Positions 1-8,230 of a stretch of DNA of 14,766 nucleotides are shown here, one piece after another (positions within the stretch are counted from its first letter, which is position 1; the number at the start of each line of letters is the position of its first letter). The DNA lies in contig JBJHCH010000099.1 in the NCBI GenBank assembly GCA_050485905.1, positions 1 to 14,766 on the forward strand. Reading direction: 5' to 3'. The position numbers were made by a program, and so were the translations under genes. The notes beneath the pieces are model-generated. The model ran no database searches, was not told the DNA's origin, and saw only the letters and a program-made list of their open reading frames with translations. Origin of the DNA: JAWLCA01 sp050485905 (GTDB taxonomy: Bacteria; Pseudomonadota; Alphaproteobacteria; Rhodobacterales; Rhodobacteraceae).

Positions 1-399
1 CTGAAGGGCAAGGGCGCGCGGCAGGCCACCGCCCTTCCCCGCGAGCATCGGCCGTGGGGCTGGTACGATACGCTTGCAACCGGCGAGCGGTTTCAGGTCA
101 AGCGCATCGTTGTGAATCCCGGCGGAACGCTCAGCCTGCAAAGCCACCTGCATCGATCCGAGCATTGGGTCGTCGTTTCCGGCACCGCGCGCGTGACAGT
201 AGAGGACACGGTGACGCTGGTGACCGAGAACCAGTCGATCTATGTTCCCCTTGGGGCACGCCATCGGATGGAAAACCCCGGCAAGGTGCCCATGGTCCTG
301 ATCGAGGTTCAGACCGGCGTCTATCTGGGCGAGGATGATATCACGCGCTACGAAGACATCTATGCTCGGGGGGGCGATGGCAGGGCTGGCCATCGTTGA
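1..399 (+). CDS. manC: Mannose-1-phosphate guanylyltransferase / mannose-6-phosphate isomerase, C-terminal cupin part (5' end outside window)
   Basis: This is the last 132 codons of a gene whose start lies to the left; the frame is open from base 1 to a TGA at 397-399. The translation carries the type II phosphomannose isomerase cupin signature: RPWGWYDTL, then FQVKRIVVNPGG, LQSHLHRSEHWVVVSGTA (metal-binding histidines and the conserved glutamate) and a closing ITRYEDIYAR. In full-length family members an N-terminal nucleotidyltransferase domain makes GDP-mannose from mannose-1-phosphate and GTP, and this cupin domain isomerises fructose-6-phosphate to mannose-6-phosphate, feeding exopolysaccharide or LPS mannose and fucose. 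Only the cupin is visible, so the guanylyltransferase half is inferred. The ATG at 112 is internal to the cupin and is not the start. The next gene begins 33 nt downstream on the same strand, so co-transcription is possible. Confidence 0.85.
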   Translation: MKGKGARQATALPREHRPWGWYDTLATGERFQVKRIVVNPGGTLSLQSHLHRSEHWVVVSGTARVTVEDTVTLVTENQSIYVPLGARHRMENPGKVPMVLIEVQTGVYLGEDDITRYEDIYARGGDGRAGHR

Positions 400-432
400 A
401 CGAACGCCGGGCCACAGCAACAGGGGATGGGG

Positions 433-1461
433 ATGACATTGCGGACGCGCCACTGGGACAGGCTTGGCAACGGCGGGCTTTCATTCACCGAGCTCGGCTT
501 CGGCACGGCGCCGCTGGGCAACCTCTACCGCGCGATTTCCAACGAAGAGGCGCATGCGATTCTGGCGCGGGCCTGGGACGGTGGCATCCGCTATTACGAC
601 ACCGCGCCTCTTTACGGCTTCGGGCTGTCCGAAACCCGCCTGGGCGCGTTCCTGCACGACAAGCCGCGCGACGACTATGTGCTCTCCAGCAAGATTGGCC
701 GCCTTTTGCGGGCTGTCGCCCCCGAAAACCGTGACGGCGTCGGCAAGTGGTTCGACGTGCCTTCTCGTCAGGAAGTCTATGACTACAGCTATGACGGCGT
801 CATGCGCAGTCTGGAGTTCTCGTTGGAGCGCCTCGGCGTCGATCGGATCGACATCCTTTACGCCCACGACCTCGACACGTTCAACCACGGCAGCGCCGAG
901 GCACTGCAGAAGCGACTGACGGAACTGATGGAGGGCGGCTACAAGGCGCTGGTCGAGCTGCGCGATCAGGGCGTGATCCGCGCCTTCGGGGCGGGCTTGA
1001 ACGAATGGCAGCCCTGTCAGTGGTTGACCGAGCGGGGCGACTTCGACCTGTTCCTGCTGGCCGGGCGCTACACGCTGCTGGAGCAGGAGGCGCAGGAAAG
1101 CTTCCTTCCGCTGGCGCAGGAGCGCGGCATCGGCATCGTCATTGGCGGGGCGTTCAATTCCGGGATCCTCGCGACCGGCCCGCATCCCGGCGCCTATTAC
1201 AACTACAACCCCGCCCCGCAGGAAATCCTCGACCGCGTCGCTCGTATCCAGGTCACCTGCGATGGCCACGGCGTGCGGATGCTCGATGCGGCGCTGCAGT
1301 TCCCGCTGTTGCATCCGACGGTCGTCTCCGTGCTGCCCGGCGGTCAGGGCACGTCAGAGATCGAGGGCGCGCTTGGCGCGCTTCGCGCGCCGATCCCGGT
1401 CGAACTCTGGCAAGATCTGAAGGACAAGGGATTGATGCGGGCCGACGCGCCCGCCGGTTGA
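433..1461 (+). CDS. Aldo/keto reductase, similar to D-threo-aldose 1-dehydrogenase / pyridoxal 4-dehydrogenase group
   Basis: This is a cytoplasmic NAD(P)-dependent oxidoreductase with a TIM-barrel fold. The catalytic tetrad is visible. Numbered from the ATG at 427, it is D58 and Y63 in YYDTAPLYG, K89 in LSSKIGR and H147 in LYAHD. The C-terminal cofactor-binding segment contains the VLPGGQGTSEIE motif. The length, about 342 residues, suits the aldose/pyridoxal dehydrogenase branch, which oxidises C1 of sugars such as L-fucose or the pyridoxal aldehyde. The substrate cannot be fixed from sequence. I chose the ATG at 433 because AGGGG at 422-426 sits 6 nt before it; the in-frame ATG at 427 directly abuts that AGGGG. 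The neighbouring mannose-nucleotide gene makes a sugar substrate attractive, but this is inference. The gene converges on mmcB with only 8 nt between stop codons, and no terminator is evident. Confidence 0.88.
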   Translation: MTLRTRHWDRLGNGGLSFTELGFGTAPLGNLYRAISNEEAHAILARAWDGGIRYYDTAPLYGFGLSETRLGAFLHDKPRDDYVLSSKIGRLLRAVAPENRDGVGKWFDVPSRQEVYDYSYDGVMRSLEFSLERLGVDRIDILYAHDLDTFNHGSAEALQKRLTELMEGGYKALVELRDQGVIRAFGAGLNEWQPCQWLTERGDFDLFLLAGRYTLLEQEAQESFLPLAQERGIGIVIGGAFNSGILATGPHPGAYYNYNPAPQEILDRVARIQVTCDGHGVRMLDAALQFPLLHPTVVSVLPGGQGTSEIEGALGALRAPIPVELWQDLKDKGLMRADAPAG

Positions 1462-1469
1462 GGGTCGTC

Positions 1470-1943
1470 TCAGCCGGGCCAGACGGCGCCGGTCGGGTCG
1501 CGCAGCGCCTGCAACCGACGGGCGGCATGACGGGCAAAGCCCTGCACCACCGTCTTTCGCCGCGCGCCAGCCAAGCGCGTTTCCGGCCCGATCCGAAGGA
1601 TCTGCGCGTCGAACCCGTCGGCAAGGATCAGCCCGGTCTCGTCCGGTAGCAGCTCGGTCGGGAATTCCGCATCCACGGCCCAGAAGAACCGGTCGCACCA
1701 GTCCAGATAGCCCTGCCACTTGCGATCCGCGGCGAAATCCGCCCGGCAGGATTTGCACTCGACCACCCAGACCTCGCCCCGCGGTCCCAGCGCCATGACA
1801 TCGACGCGCAGACCGCGCGTCGGCATCAGCTCTGTCACGCAGGCGAAATCGAGCGATTGCAGATGGCGGCAGACACCGCGCGCCAGCAGATGCCCGGCAG
1901 CGATGTCGGGCGCATCAGGCGGAACTGCAATCGTCTCGGCCAT
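1470..1943 (-). CDS. mmcB: MmcB family DNA repair protein (PD-(D/E)XK nuclease-like)
   Basis: This is a 157-residue protein that I recognise as MmcB, a member of the alphaproteobacterial SOS/mismatch-associated repair family. The restriction-endonuclease-like core is visible: D48 in GLRVDVMAL, then E62 and K64 in VWVVECKS, followed by ADRKWQGYLDWCDRFFWAVD and FPTELLPDETGLILAD, which are strongly conserved in the family. The ATG at 1943 matches the usual N-terminus shortly before ARGVCRHL. A GTG at 1988 would add 15 residues that do not look like the family. No strong Shine-Dalgarno precedes either start. The family is described as DNA-damage induced, but I saw no convincing LexA-type operator upstream. 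The 186 nt between this gene and the next minus-strand gene contain nothing I can identify. Confidence 0.88.
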   Translation of the reverse strand: MAETIAVPPDAPDIAAGHLLARGVCRHLQSLDFACVTELMPTRGLRVDVMALGPRGEVWVVECKSCRADFAADRKWQGYLDWCDRFFWAVDAEFPTELLPDETGLILADGFDAQILRIGPETRLAGARRKTVVQGFARHAARRLQALRDPTGAVWPG

Positions 1944-2129
1944 GCCGCCAAGGATGAACGAAGCGGGAACGATACGCAAGGCTTGCACGGAACCCCGCGC
2001 CGCCCTATCTGAGGATCAGGCGGGTACTGCTCTTCGCGTGTAAGGCCCTTTTCCAGTGGCCTATACCTTTTCCGAGGGGGCTGGCTCTGCCGGGGTTCTG
2101 GCCTCGGTACCTGGCGCCCACCTGATTTG

Positions 2130-2486
2130 TCAGGCTCTCGGGAAATTCACGCCTTCACGGTCGCTGCGGGCCCGCCGCCCTTCTGTCGCATCGACGCGCA
2201 CCGGCACCGGCACGGTGACGAAATCGACCACCGCCTGCGCGGCATTTCCGCCGCCACCCCGGCGCGGTTCCGCCATGCCCATGATCGCGATGCCGAACTG
2301 CACCCCGGCAAAGACGATGCCGTTGAACACCACCAGCAGCAGACCGGCCAGCCAGCCGCCCGACACGTTGAACACCAGATGCCGCAGGTTCGCCACGTTC
2401 AGCCCCAGCAGCAGGGCAACGAACACCACCGCGATGGCAAAGCCGATCAGGCACTGGCGGATATAAAGACGGATGAGTTCAGGCAT
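2130..2486 (-). CDS. Small two-helix membrane protein of unknown function, downstream of nusB
   Basis: This 118-residue protein starts MPELIRLYIRQCLIGF. Two hydrophobic segments are clear at about residues 11-30 (CLIGFAIAVVFVALLLGL) and 44-70 (GWLAGLLLVVFNGIVFAGVQFGIAIMG). A soluble glycine- and proline-containing tail follows and ends NFPRA. The ATG at 2486 is preceded by a good Shine-Dalgarno, GGAGG at 2492-2496, 5 nt upstream, which decides the start over the longer open frame reaching 2771. It lies 77 nt after nusB on the same strand and could be read from the riboflavin/nusB operon. I have the impression that this protein is conserved in this position in related bacteria, but I know no function and assign none. 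Confidence 0.8.
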   Translation of the reverse strand: MPELIRLYIRQCLIGFAIAVVFVALLLGLNVANLRHLVFNVSGGWLAGLLLVVFNGIVFAGVQFGIAIMGMAEPRRGGGGNAAQAVVDFVTVPVPVRVDATEGRRARSDREGVNFPRA

Positions 2487-2540
2487 GGCAGCCTCCACGG
2501 ATATACCCCTAGAATAGCCGCACGCCCCCCGCGCGCAACG

Positions 2541-2563
2541 CCCCGCGACACCATGGCGCGGGG
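2541..2563 (-). terminator. GC hairpin immediately after nusB (weak candidate terminator)
   Basis: A 7-bp perfect stem (ccccgcg at 2541-2547 with cgcgggg at 2557-2563, 9-nt loop) begins directly after the nusB stop on the minus strand. No T-tract follows, so an intrinsic terminator is doubtful. It could stabilise the upstream mRNA or attenuate read-through into the membrane-protein gene. Confidence 0.3.
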
Positions 2564-3028
2564 TCAGAACGCCTCGGGCCGGGCCTCGCGGGCCATGTGG
2601 TCGATCACCGCGTTGACGAATTTTGGCTCCCGCCCCTCGGGGAAGAAGGCCTTGGCGATATCGACATATTCGTTGATCACCACCTTGGGCGGCGTGGCCT
2701 TGTCCATCAACTCCGCCCCGGCGGCGCGGAACAGCGCGCGCAAAGTCGGATCGATCCGGTTGATCGGCCATTTCGCCACCAGCGCGCGGTCGGTCATCTG
2801 GTCGATCCCCGCCTGCCAGTTCACCGCCTCGTCGATGATCCGGCGGAACAGCGGCACATCGCCCTCGACCATCTCCTCGCCCTCATAGGGCGCGCCCATG
2901 CGATAGGTCTCGAACTCGCGTCCAACCTCCTCGACCATCTGGCCCGAGGCTTCCATCTGAAACAGCGCCTGCACCGCATAAAGTCGCGCGGCAGAGCGCA
3001 TCTGACGCTTGTCCATTGTCGCACTCAT
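2564..3028 (-). CDS. nusB: Transcription antitermination protein NusB
   Basis: This is a 154-residue NusB, the RNA-binding protein that pairs with NusE (S10) on boxA to support antitermination on rRNA operons. Recognisable blocks are the N-terminal RSAARLYAVQALFQMEASG, the central NRIDPTLRALFRAAGAEL, and VVINEYVDIAKAFFPEG followed by KFVNAVIDHMARE. The length is normal. Its ATG (3028-3026) overlaps the ribH stop as ATGA, and no independent Shine-Dalgarno is evident, so translational coupling to ribH is likely. A second ATG 12 nt further in (MDKRQMRSA) is possible. The ribH-nusB pairing is a classic bacterial arrangement. Confidence 0.95.
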   Translation of the reverse strand: MSATMDKRQMRSAARLYAVQALFQMEASGQMVEEVGREFETYRMGAPYEGEEMVEGDVPLFRRIIDEAVNWQAGIDQMTDRALVAKWPINRIDPTLRALFRAAGAELMDKATPPKVVINEYVDIAKAFFPEGREPKFVNAVIDHMAREARPEAF

Positions 3029-3573
3029 GCGGATTTCGGCCCCGTCTCGCCGGCAATGCGGAACTCGCCCTCGGCAGGACGAAACCCGATGCCCCGCGTC
3101 TCGCCACCCCATTTGCGGGCCAGCGCGATCAGATGCAGCGCCGCCGCCGCCGCGCCGCCGCCCTTGTTCTGCCCGGCCGGGTCGGCGCGTACCACCGCCT
3201 GGTCGCGGTTCTCCACCGTCAGGATGCCGTTGCCGACGCAGGCGCCTTCCAGCCCCATCAGCATCAGCCCCCGCGAACTGTCGTTGCAGACCGTATCGTA
3301 ATGCGTCGTCTCGCCCCGGATCACGCAGCCCAGCGCCACATAGCCGTCAAAGTTCGACAGCCCATGGGCCAGCCGCACCGCCACCGGCACCTCCAGCGCG
3401 CCGGGCACCTCGACCAGATCCCAGGTAGCCCCCGCCTGCTCCAGCACCGCCTTGGCGCCGGCCACCAGATCGTCGGCGATGTCCTTGTAATAGGGCGCCA
3501 CCACGATCAGCACCTTCACCGGCCTGTCGAACCGCGGCAGCGGCAGCGTGTAGTGGGTTTCCGACCTCGCCAT
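3025..3573 (-). CDS. ribH: 6,7-dimethyl-8-ribityllumazine synthase
   Basis: RibH condenses 3,4-dihydroxy-2-butanone-4-phosphate with the ribitylaminouracil to give lumazine, the penultimate step to riboflavin. Visible family motifs are VVAPYYKDIADDL near residue 24, PGALEVP at 57-63, GCVIRGETTHYD at 82-93 (H91 is the expected catalytic histidine) and NKGGGAAAAAL. The 182 residues are slightly longer than typical because of a C-terminal extension after the core (the family often ends near 150-160). The start at 3573 has GGGGAG 7 nt upstream, and the ribB stop lies only 3 nt before it. The 3' end overlaps nusB by 4 nt. Part of a single minus-strand riboflavin operon. Confidence 0.95.
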   Translation of the reverse strand: MARSETHYTLPLPRFDRPVKVLIVVAPYYKDIADDLVAGAKAVLEQAGATWDLVEVPGALEVPVAVRLAHGLSNFDGYVALGCVIRGETTHYDTVCNDSSRGLMLMGLEGACVGNGILTVENRDQAVVRADPAGQNKGGGAAAAALHLIALARKWGGETRGIGFRPAEGEFRIAGETGPKSA

Positions 3574-3576
3574 CGC

Positions 3577-4704
3577 CTAGCTCCCCTGCACGGGGATCTT
3601 CCGCGTCCCCTCGATCGACAGGCCATAGCCTTCCAGCCCAACCACCCTTGGCGTCGCGGAATTGGTCATCAGGATCAGCTGGCTGATCCCCAGGCTCGAC
3701 AGGATCTGCGCCCCCAGCCCGTACTGCCGCAGCGTCTGCGGCGACACGGTGGCATCCTGCGCCACCTTCATATGCGTGTCGCGCAGCAGCACCAGCGCGC
3801 CGCGCCCCTCGGCGGCGATGATCCGCATCGCGTCGGAAAACTCGCCCGCGCGCCCCGGCCCGCCGATGCCCACCATGTCCAGCAGCGGGTCGAATGCGTG
3901 CATCCTCACCAGCACCGGATCGTCGCCCGACAGGTCGCCCTTGATCAGCGCGATATGCTCGGCCCCCTGCGTCGCATCGGCATAGATCCGCATCACCCAC
4001 TGGCCGCCGAATTCGGATTCGATCACCCGCTCCTCGATCATCCTGACCAGATTGTCGTGCCGCCGCCGATAGGCGATCAGGTCGGAAATCGTGCCGATTT
4101 TCAGCGCGTGTTTCTGTGCGAAGGCCACCAGTTCCGGCAGCCGCGCCATGCTGCCATCCTCGTTCATGATCTCGCAGATCACGCCCGCCGGATTCAGCCC
4201 CGCCAGCCGGCTGATATCCACCGCCGCCTCGGTATGCCCCGCGCGCACCAGCACGCCCCCGCTGCGCGCGCGCAGCGGAAAGACATGACCAGGGGTGGCG
4301 ATGTCTGCCGCGCCCTTTGTCGGGTCGATGGCAACCGCGATGGTGTGGGCGCGGTCATGGGCCGAAATTCCGGTCGTGACGCCCTCTCGCGCCTCGATCG
4401 ACAGGGTGAACGCGGTTTCGTGACGGCTGGAATTCTTGGCGCTCATCAGCGGCAGGCCAAGCGCGTCGATCCGCTCGCCCGGCAGGGCAAGGCAGATCAG
4501 CCCGCGGCCGTGCATCGCCATGAAGTTCACCGCCTGCGGCGTCGCCATCTGCGCGGGGATCACCAGATCGCCCTCGTTCTCGCGGTCCTCGTGATCGACA
4601 AGGATGAACATGCGCCCGTTGCGCGCATCGTCGATGATCTCCTCAACCGAGGAGATTGCATCCTTCCAGTTTTCTTCCACCGGTCCCGGCTTCTCGAAGC
4701 TCAT
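3577..4704 (-). CDS. ribB: 3,4-dihydroxy-2-butanone 4-phosphate synthase with degenerate GTP cyclohydrolase II domain (RibBX type)
   Basis: The N-terminal half (about residues 15-210) is a RibB that converts ribulose-5-phosphate to the four-carbon precursor. Its acidic loop DHEDRENEGDL lies at 37-47, and RHETAFTLSIEAREGV, TPGHVFPLRAR and RAGHTEAAVDI follow. The C-terminal half aligns by position with RibA, since IALIKGD and PVLVRMHAFDP correspond to the GCHII start. However, the zinc-binding cysteines (the GD.FGS..CDC region) are absent, and the catalytic EGRGIGL block reads AEGRGALVLL. The only two cysteines in the protein lie in the RibB half. This matches the known RibBX type, in which GCHII activity is lost. 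I chose ATG 4704 (MSFEKPG), with an AGG 5 nt upstream of a short spacer; an ATG at 4722 is possible. A functional RibA must be encoded elsewhere. Confidence 0.93.
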   Translation of the reverse strand: MSFEKPGPVEENWKDAISSVEEIIDDARNGRMFILVDHEDRENEGDLVIPAQMATPQAVNFMAMHGRGLICLALPGERIDALGLPLMSAKNSSRHETAFTLSIEAREGVTTGISAHDRAHTIAVAIDPTKGAADIATPGHVFPLRARSGGVLVRAGHTEAAVDISRLAGLNPAGVICEIMNEDGSMARLPELVAFAQKHALKIGTISDLIAYRRRHDNLVRMIEERVIESEFGGQWVMRIYADATQGAEHIALIKGDLSGDDPVLVRMHAFDPLLDMVGIGGPGRAGEFSDAMRIIAAEGRGALVLLRDTHMKVAQDATVSPQTLRQYGLGAQILSSLGISQLILMTNSATPRVVGLEGYGLSIEGTRKIPVQGS

Positions 4705-4797
4705 CCCAGCCTGCCCTTGCATCGGATGGGCCGCAGATAGACCATCGCGTCGCCCCTTACCAGAGGCACCTCCCGCACAGCATCTGTGCTGCACCGA

Positions 4798-5559
4798 TCA
4801 TCGCGCGAGCCGGGCATAGACATCACCGGAATTGGCTGCATCCGGCAGGTCGTCAAGCAGCGCCCGCATCGCCGCAGCATCGCACCATCCCCCCGCCTCG
4901 AACCTCTGGCTTTCGCCCAGCGACAGCCGGAACCGATAGTCGCCCAGCCCCGCCAGCCGTTCCAGGCAACGCCGCGCCACGTCGCGCTGGATCGTCGTCA
5001 CCTCGAACGACAGCGCGACCAACGGCTGCGACAGTCCGGCAAGCACCCGATCCTCCAGCCCCTCGACGTCGATCTTCACAAAATCCGGTCGCCCATGCGC
5101 CGCGATCAGGTCGTCCAGCGTCAGCGCCGGCACCTCGACCACCGAGTCCCAAGCCTGCCCCTCCCACCCCGGCGCGCCGTCGGTCGCGCGGATGAAATCG
5201 TCAGACAGGGTGGAAATCGTGGGGTTGCGCAGGTTGATCCGCAGCCGCGCACGGCCCGTCCTGTCACCCGCCGCCGCCTGCACCAGCGTCACGCCTGCAT
5301 CGCGCCCGTGGATCAGCCGCAGCGCCCGGAACGCCCCCGGCTGCGGCTCCACCGCCACCACCCGCGCGCCCAACCGCCGGAAGCTGGACACCCGGTCGCC
5401 CACATGCGCGCCGATATCTAAGGCCAGTCCACCGGGCCGCAGGAACTGCGCATAGAGCGCATCCATCCGTGCCGCGCGCGTCGGATCGCCATGATAGATC
5501 CGCAGCGACCGCCCGATGCCGCGCGCCGTGCCCTTGGGCCGGCTCAGCCCGCGCCCCAC
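4798..5559 (-). CDS. FkbM family SAM-dependent methyltransferase
   Basis: This is a Rossmann-fold methyltransferase of about 253 residues. The SAM-binding motif I is LALDIGAHVGDR, followed by ARVVAVEPQPGAFRAL (the acidic ribose-binding end of strand 2) and, later, the FkbM-typical DFVKIDVEGLEDRVLAGL. The family O-methylates sugars, polyketides and similar molecules; the substrate here is unknown. The best start is a GTG at 5559 that overlaps the ribE 3' end by 16 nt, giving the N-terminus VGRGLSRPKG. No Shine-Dalgarno is visible, so coupling to ribE is likely. The ATG at 5466 would remove about 30 residues that look genuine (IYHGDPTRAARMDALY). A 93-nt gap precedes ribB and holds a small 6-bp hairpin at 4775-4789. 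It is an unusual insertion into a riboflavin operon. Confidence 0.87.
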   Translation of the reverse strand: MGRGLSRPKGTARGIGRSLRIYHGDPTRAARMDALYAQFLRPGGLALDIGAHVGDRVSSFRRLGARVVAVEPQPGAFRALRLIHGRDAGVTLVQAAAGDRTGRARLRINLRNPTISTLSDDFIRATDGAPGWEGQAWDSVVEVPALTLDDLIAAHGRPDFVKIDVEGLEDRVLAGLSQPLVALSFEVTTIQRDVARRCLERLAGLGDYRFRLSLGESQRFEAGGWCDAAAMRALLDDLPDAANSGDVYARLAR

Positions 5560-6146
5560 TCGCGCAGCCGCGCGACATAGCGGGCCAGGGTGTCGATCTC
5601 CAGATTCACGGCATCGCCCACCGCCACCGCGCCCCAGGTCGTCACCGTGCGCGTATGCGGGATCAGGTTCACGCCGAACCGCACCCCCGCCACCTCGTTC
5701 ACGGTCAGCGAGGTGCCGTTCAGCGCCACCGACCCCTTGGGCGCGATGAACCCCGCCAGATGCGCCGGCGCCTCGAAACTCACCCGCAGGCTGTCGCCCT
5801 CGTCCCGCAGGCCCACCACCCGCGCCACGCCGTCCACATGGCCCGAAACGATATGCCCGCCCAACTCGTCGCCCACCTTCAGCGCACGCTCCAGGTTGAT
5901 CCGCCCGCCCTCGACCCAGCCGCCCAGGTTGGTCTTCGACACCGTCTCGGCCGAAATCTGCACGTCGAACCAGTTGCCGCCCTCGGTCCCGGTATCCACC
6001 ACCGTCAGGCAGGCCCCGTCGCAGGAAATCGACGCGCCGATGTCGATGCCCGCCACATCGTATCCCGTGCCGATCCGCGCCCGCAGGTCGCCCGCACGCT
6101 CCAGCGCCCGCACCCTGCCGATATCGGTGATGATCCCGGTGAACAT
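5544..6146 (-). CDS. ribE: Riboflavin synthase, alpha chain
   Basis: Riboflavin synthase dismutates two lumazine molecules into riboflavin and the ribitylaminouracil. The 200-residue protein has the diagnostic N-terminus MFTGIITDIGRV and two tandem lumazine-binding barrels. Barrel 1 contains ISCDGACLTVVD and the ISAETVSKTNLG segment; barrel 2 contains GGHIVSGHVDGVA and VALNGTSLTVNEV. The start at 6146 has AGGGGG 5 nt upstream. It is the first gene of the minus-strand cluster ribE-fkbM-ribB-ribH-nusB and diverges from lepA across 97 nt. I looked for an FMN riboswitch ahead of it and found none, so control is presumably at the promoter. Confidence 0.95.
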   Translation of the reverse strand: MFTGIITDIGRVRALERAGDLRARIGTGYDVAGIDIGASISCDGACLTVVDTGTEGGNWFDVQISAETVSKTNLGGWVEGGRINLERALKVGDELGGHIVSGHVDGVARVVGLRDEGDSLRVSFEAPAHLAGFIAPKGSVALNGTSLTVNEVAGVRFGVNLIPHTRTVTTWGAVAVGDAVNLEIDTLARYVARLREWGAG

Positions 6147-6169
6147 CGCAGCCCCCTTGGCCCTGCCCC

Positions 6170-6198
6170 GACCTAGCCCGCCCGCCCCCGCACCGCAA
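6170..6198 (-). promoter_or_regulatory. Candidate promoter for the riboflavin operon
   Basis: Read on the minus strand, TTGCGG (6198-6193) and TAGGTC (6175-6170) are separated by 17 nt. This would start transcription near 6163, giving a leader of roughly 17 nt that includes the ribE Shine-Dalgarno. The match to the -35/-10 consensus is only partial. Confidence 0.33.
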
Positions 6199-6207
6199 GC
6201 CGCCCCA

Positions 6208-6236
6208 TTGACCGCTCCCCATTTCCCCCGCATATC
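6208..6236 (+). promoter_or_regulatory. Candidate promoter for lepA, implying a leaderless transcript
   Basis: TTGACC (6208-6213) is followed after 17 nt by CATATC (6231-6236). A start about 7 nt downstream would coincide with the lepA ATG at 6244. The stretch before that ATG is C-rich and has no Shine-Dalgarno, which agrees with a leaderless mRNA. The -10 match is weak. Confidence 0.3.
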
Positions 6237-6243
6237 CCCGCCC

Positions 6244-8043
<1,800 letters not shown>

Positions 8044-8049
8044 GGCGCG

Positions 8050-8124
8050 GCCCCGGCGCAGCCGGGGCGAAAACGCTCCAGTGGAGCGTTTTCAGCGCCG
8101 AACGCCCGGAGCCATGCGGAGGGC
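8050..8124 (+). repeat. Left copy of composite double-hairpin element
   Basis: Hairpin A has an 8-bp stem (gccccggc, 8050-8057, pairing with 8061-8068) and loop gca. Hairpin B abuts it directly, with an 11-bp stem (8069-8079 with 8083-8093) and loop agt. After 5 nt comes the block CGAACGCCCGGAGC (8099-8112), 3 nt, then GCGGAGGGC (8116-8124). An inverted copy with the same architecture lies at 9295-9368, beyond the AT-rich gene. Confidence 0.75.
8069..8093 (+). terminator. Perfect hairpin with A/T tails, intrinsic (probably bidirectional) terminator after lepA
   Basis: The arms gaaaacgctcc and ggagcgttttc pair perfectly around a 3-nt loop. The GC-rich stem is followed by TTTT on the plus strand and, by symmetry, on the minus strand, so it can terminate lepA and transcription arriving from the right. 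It is also hairpin B of the composite repeat. Confidence 0.7.
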
Positions 8125-8230
8125 GGATTAGGGCGGCGCACGAAAGCTTCTGCTGTGGAAAGTCTACGTGCCCGCTCTTTTGGAAGGTGCCTAAACACCC
8201 GAGGTTGCGACCATTGTTCATACATTGAAT

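Noticed and set aside
2072..2107. Inverted repeat ccgagg ... cctcgg between mmcB and the small membrane protein
   Set aside because: Only 6 bp with an unpaired interior and no T-tract on the useful side; expected by chance in DNA this GC-rich.
3016..4740. 574-codon open frame on the plus strand
   Set aside because: It is antisense to ribH and ribB, composed of Arg/His/Gln/Pro-rich sequence typical of GC-rich shadow frames, and matches no family.
5590..6243. 218-codon N-terminal extension in frame with lepA
   Set aside because: It is the antisense of ribE, and the conserved LepA N-terminus begins at the ATG at 6244.
6147..6243. FMN riboswitch ahead of the riboflavin operon
   Set aside because: The 97-nt gap is too short and C/G-skewed, and I could not find the conserved RFN core; the same holds for the gap before ribB (4705-4797).
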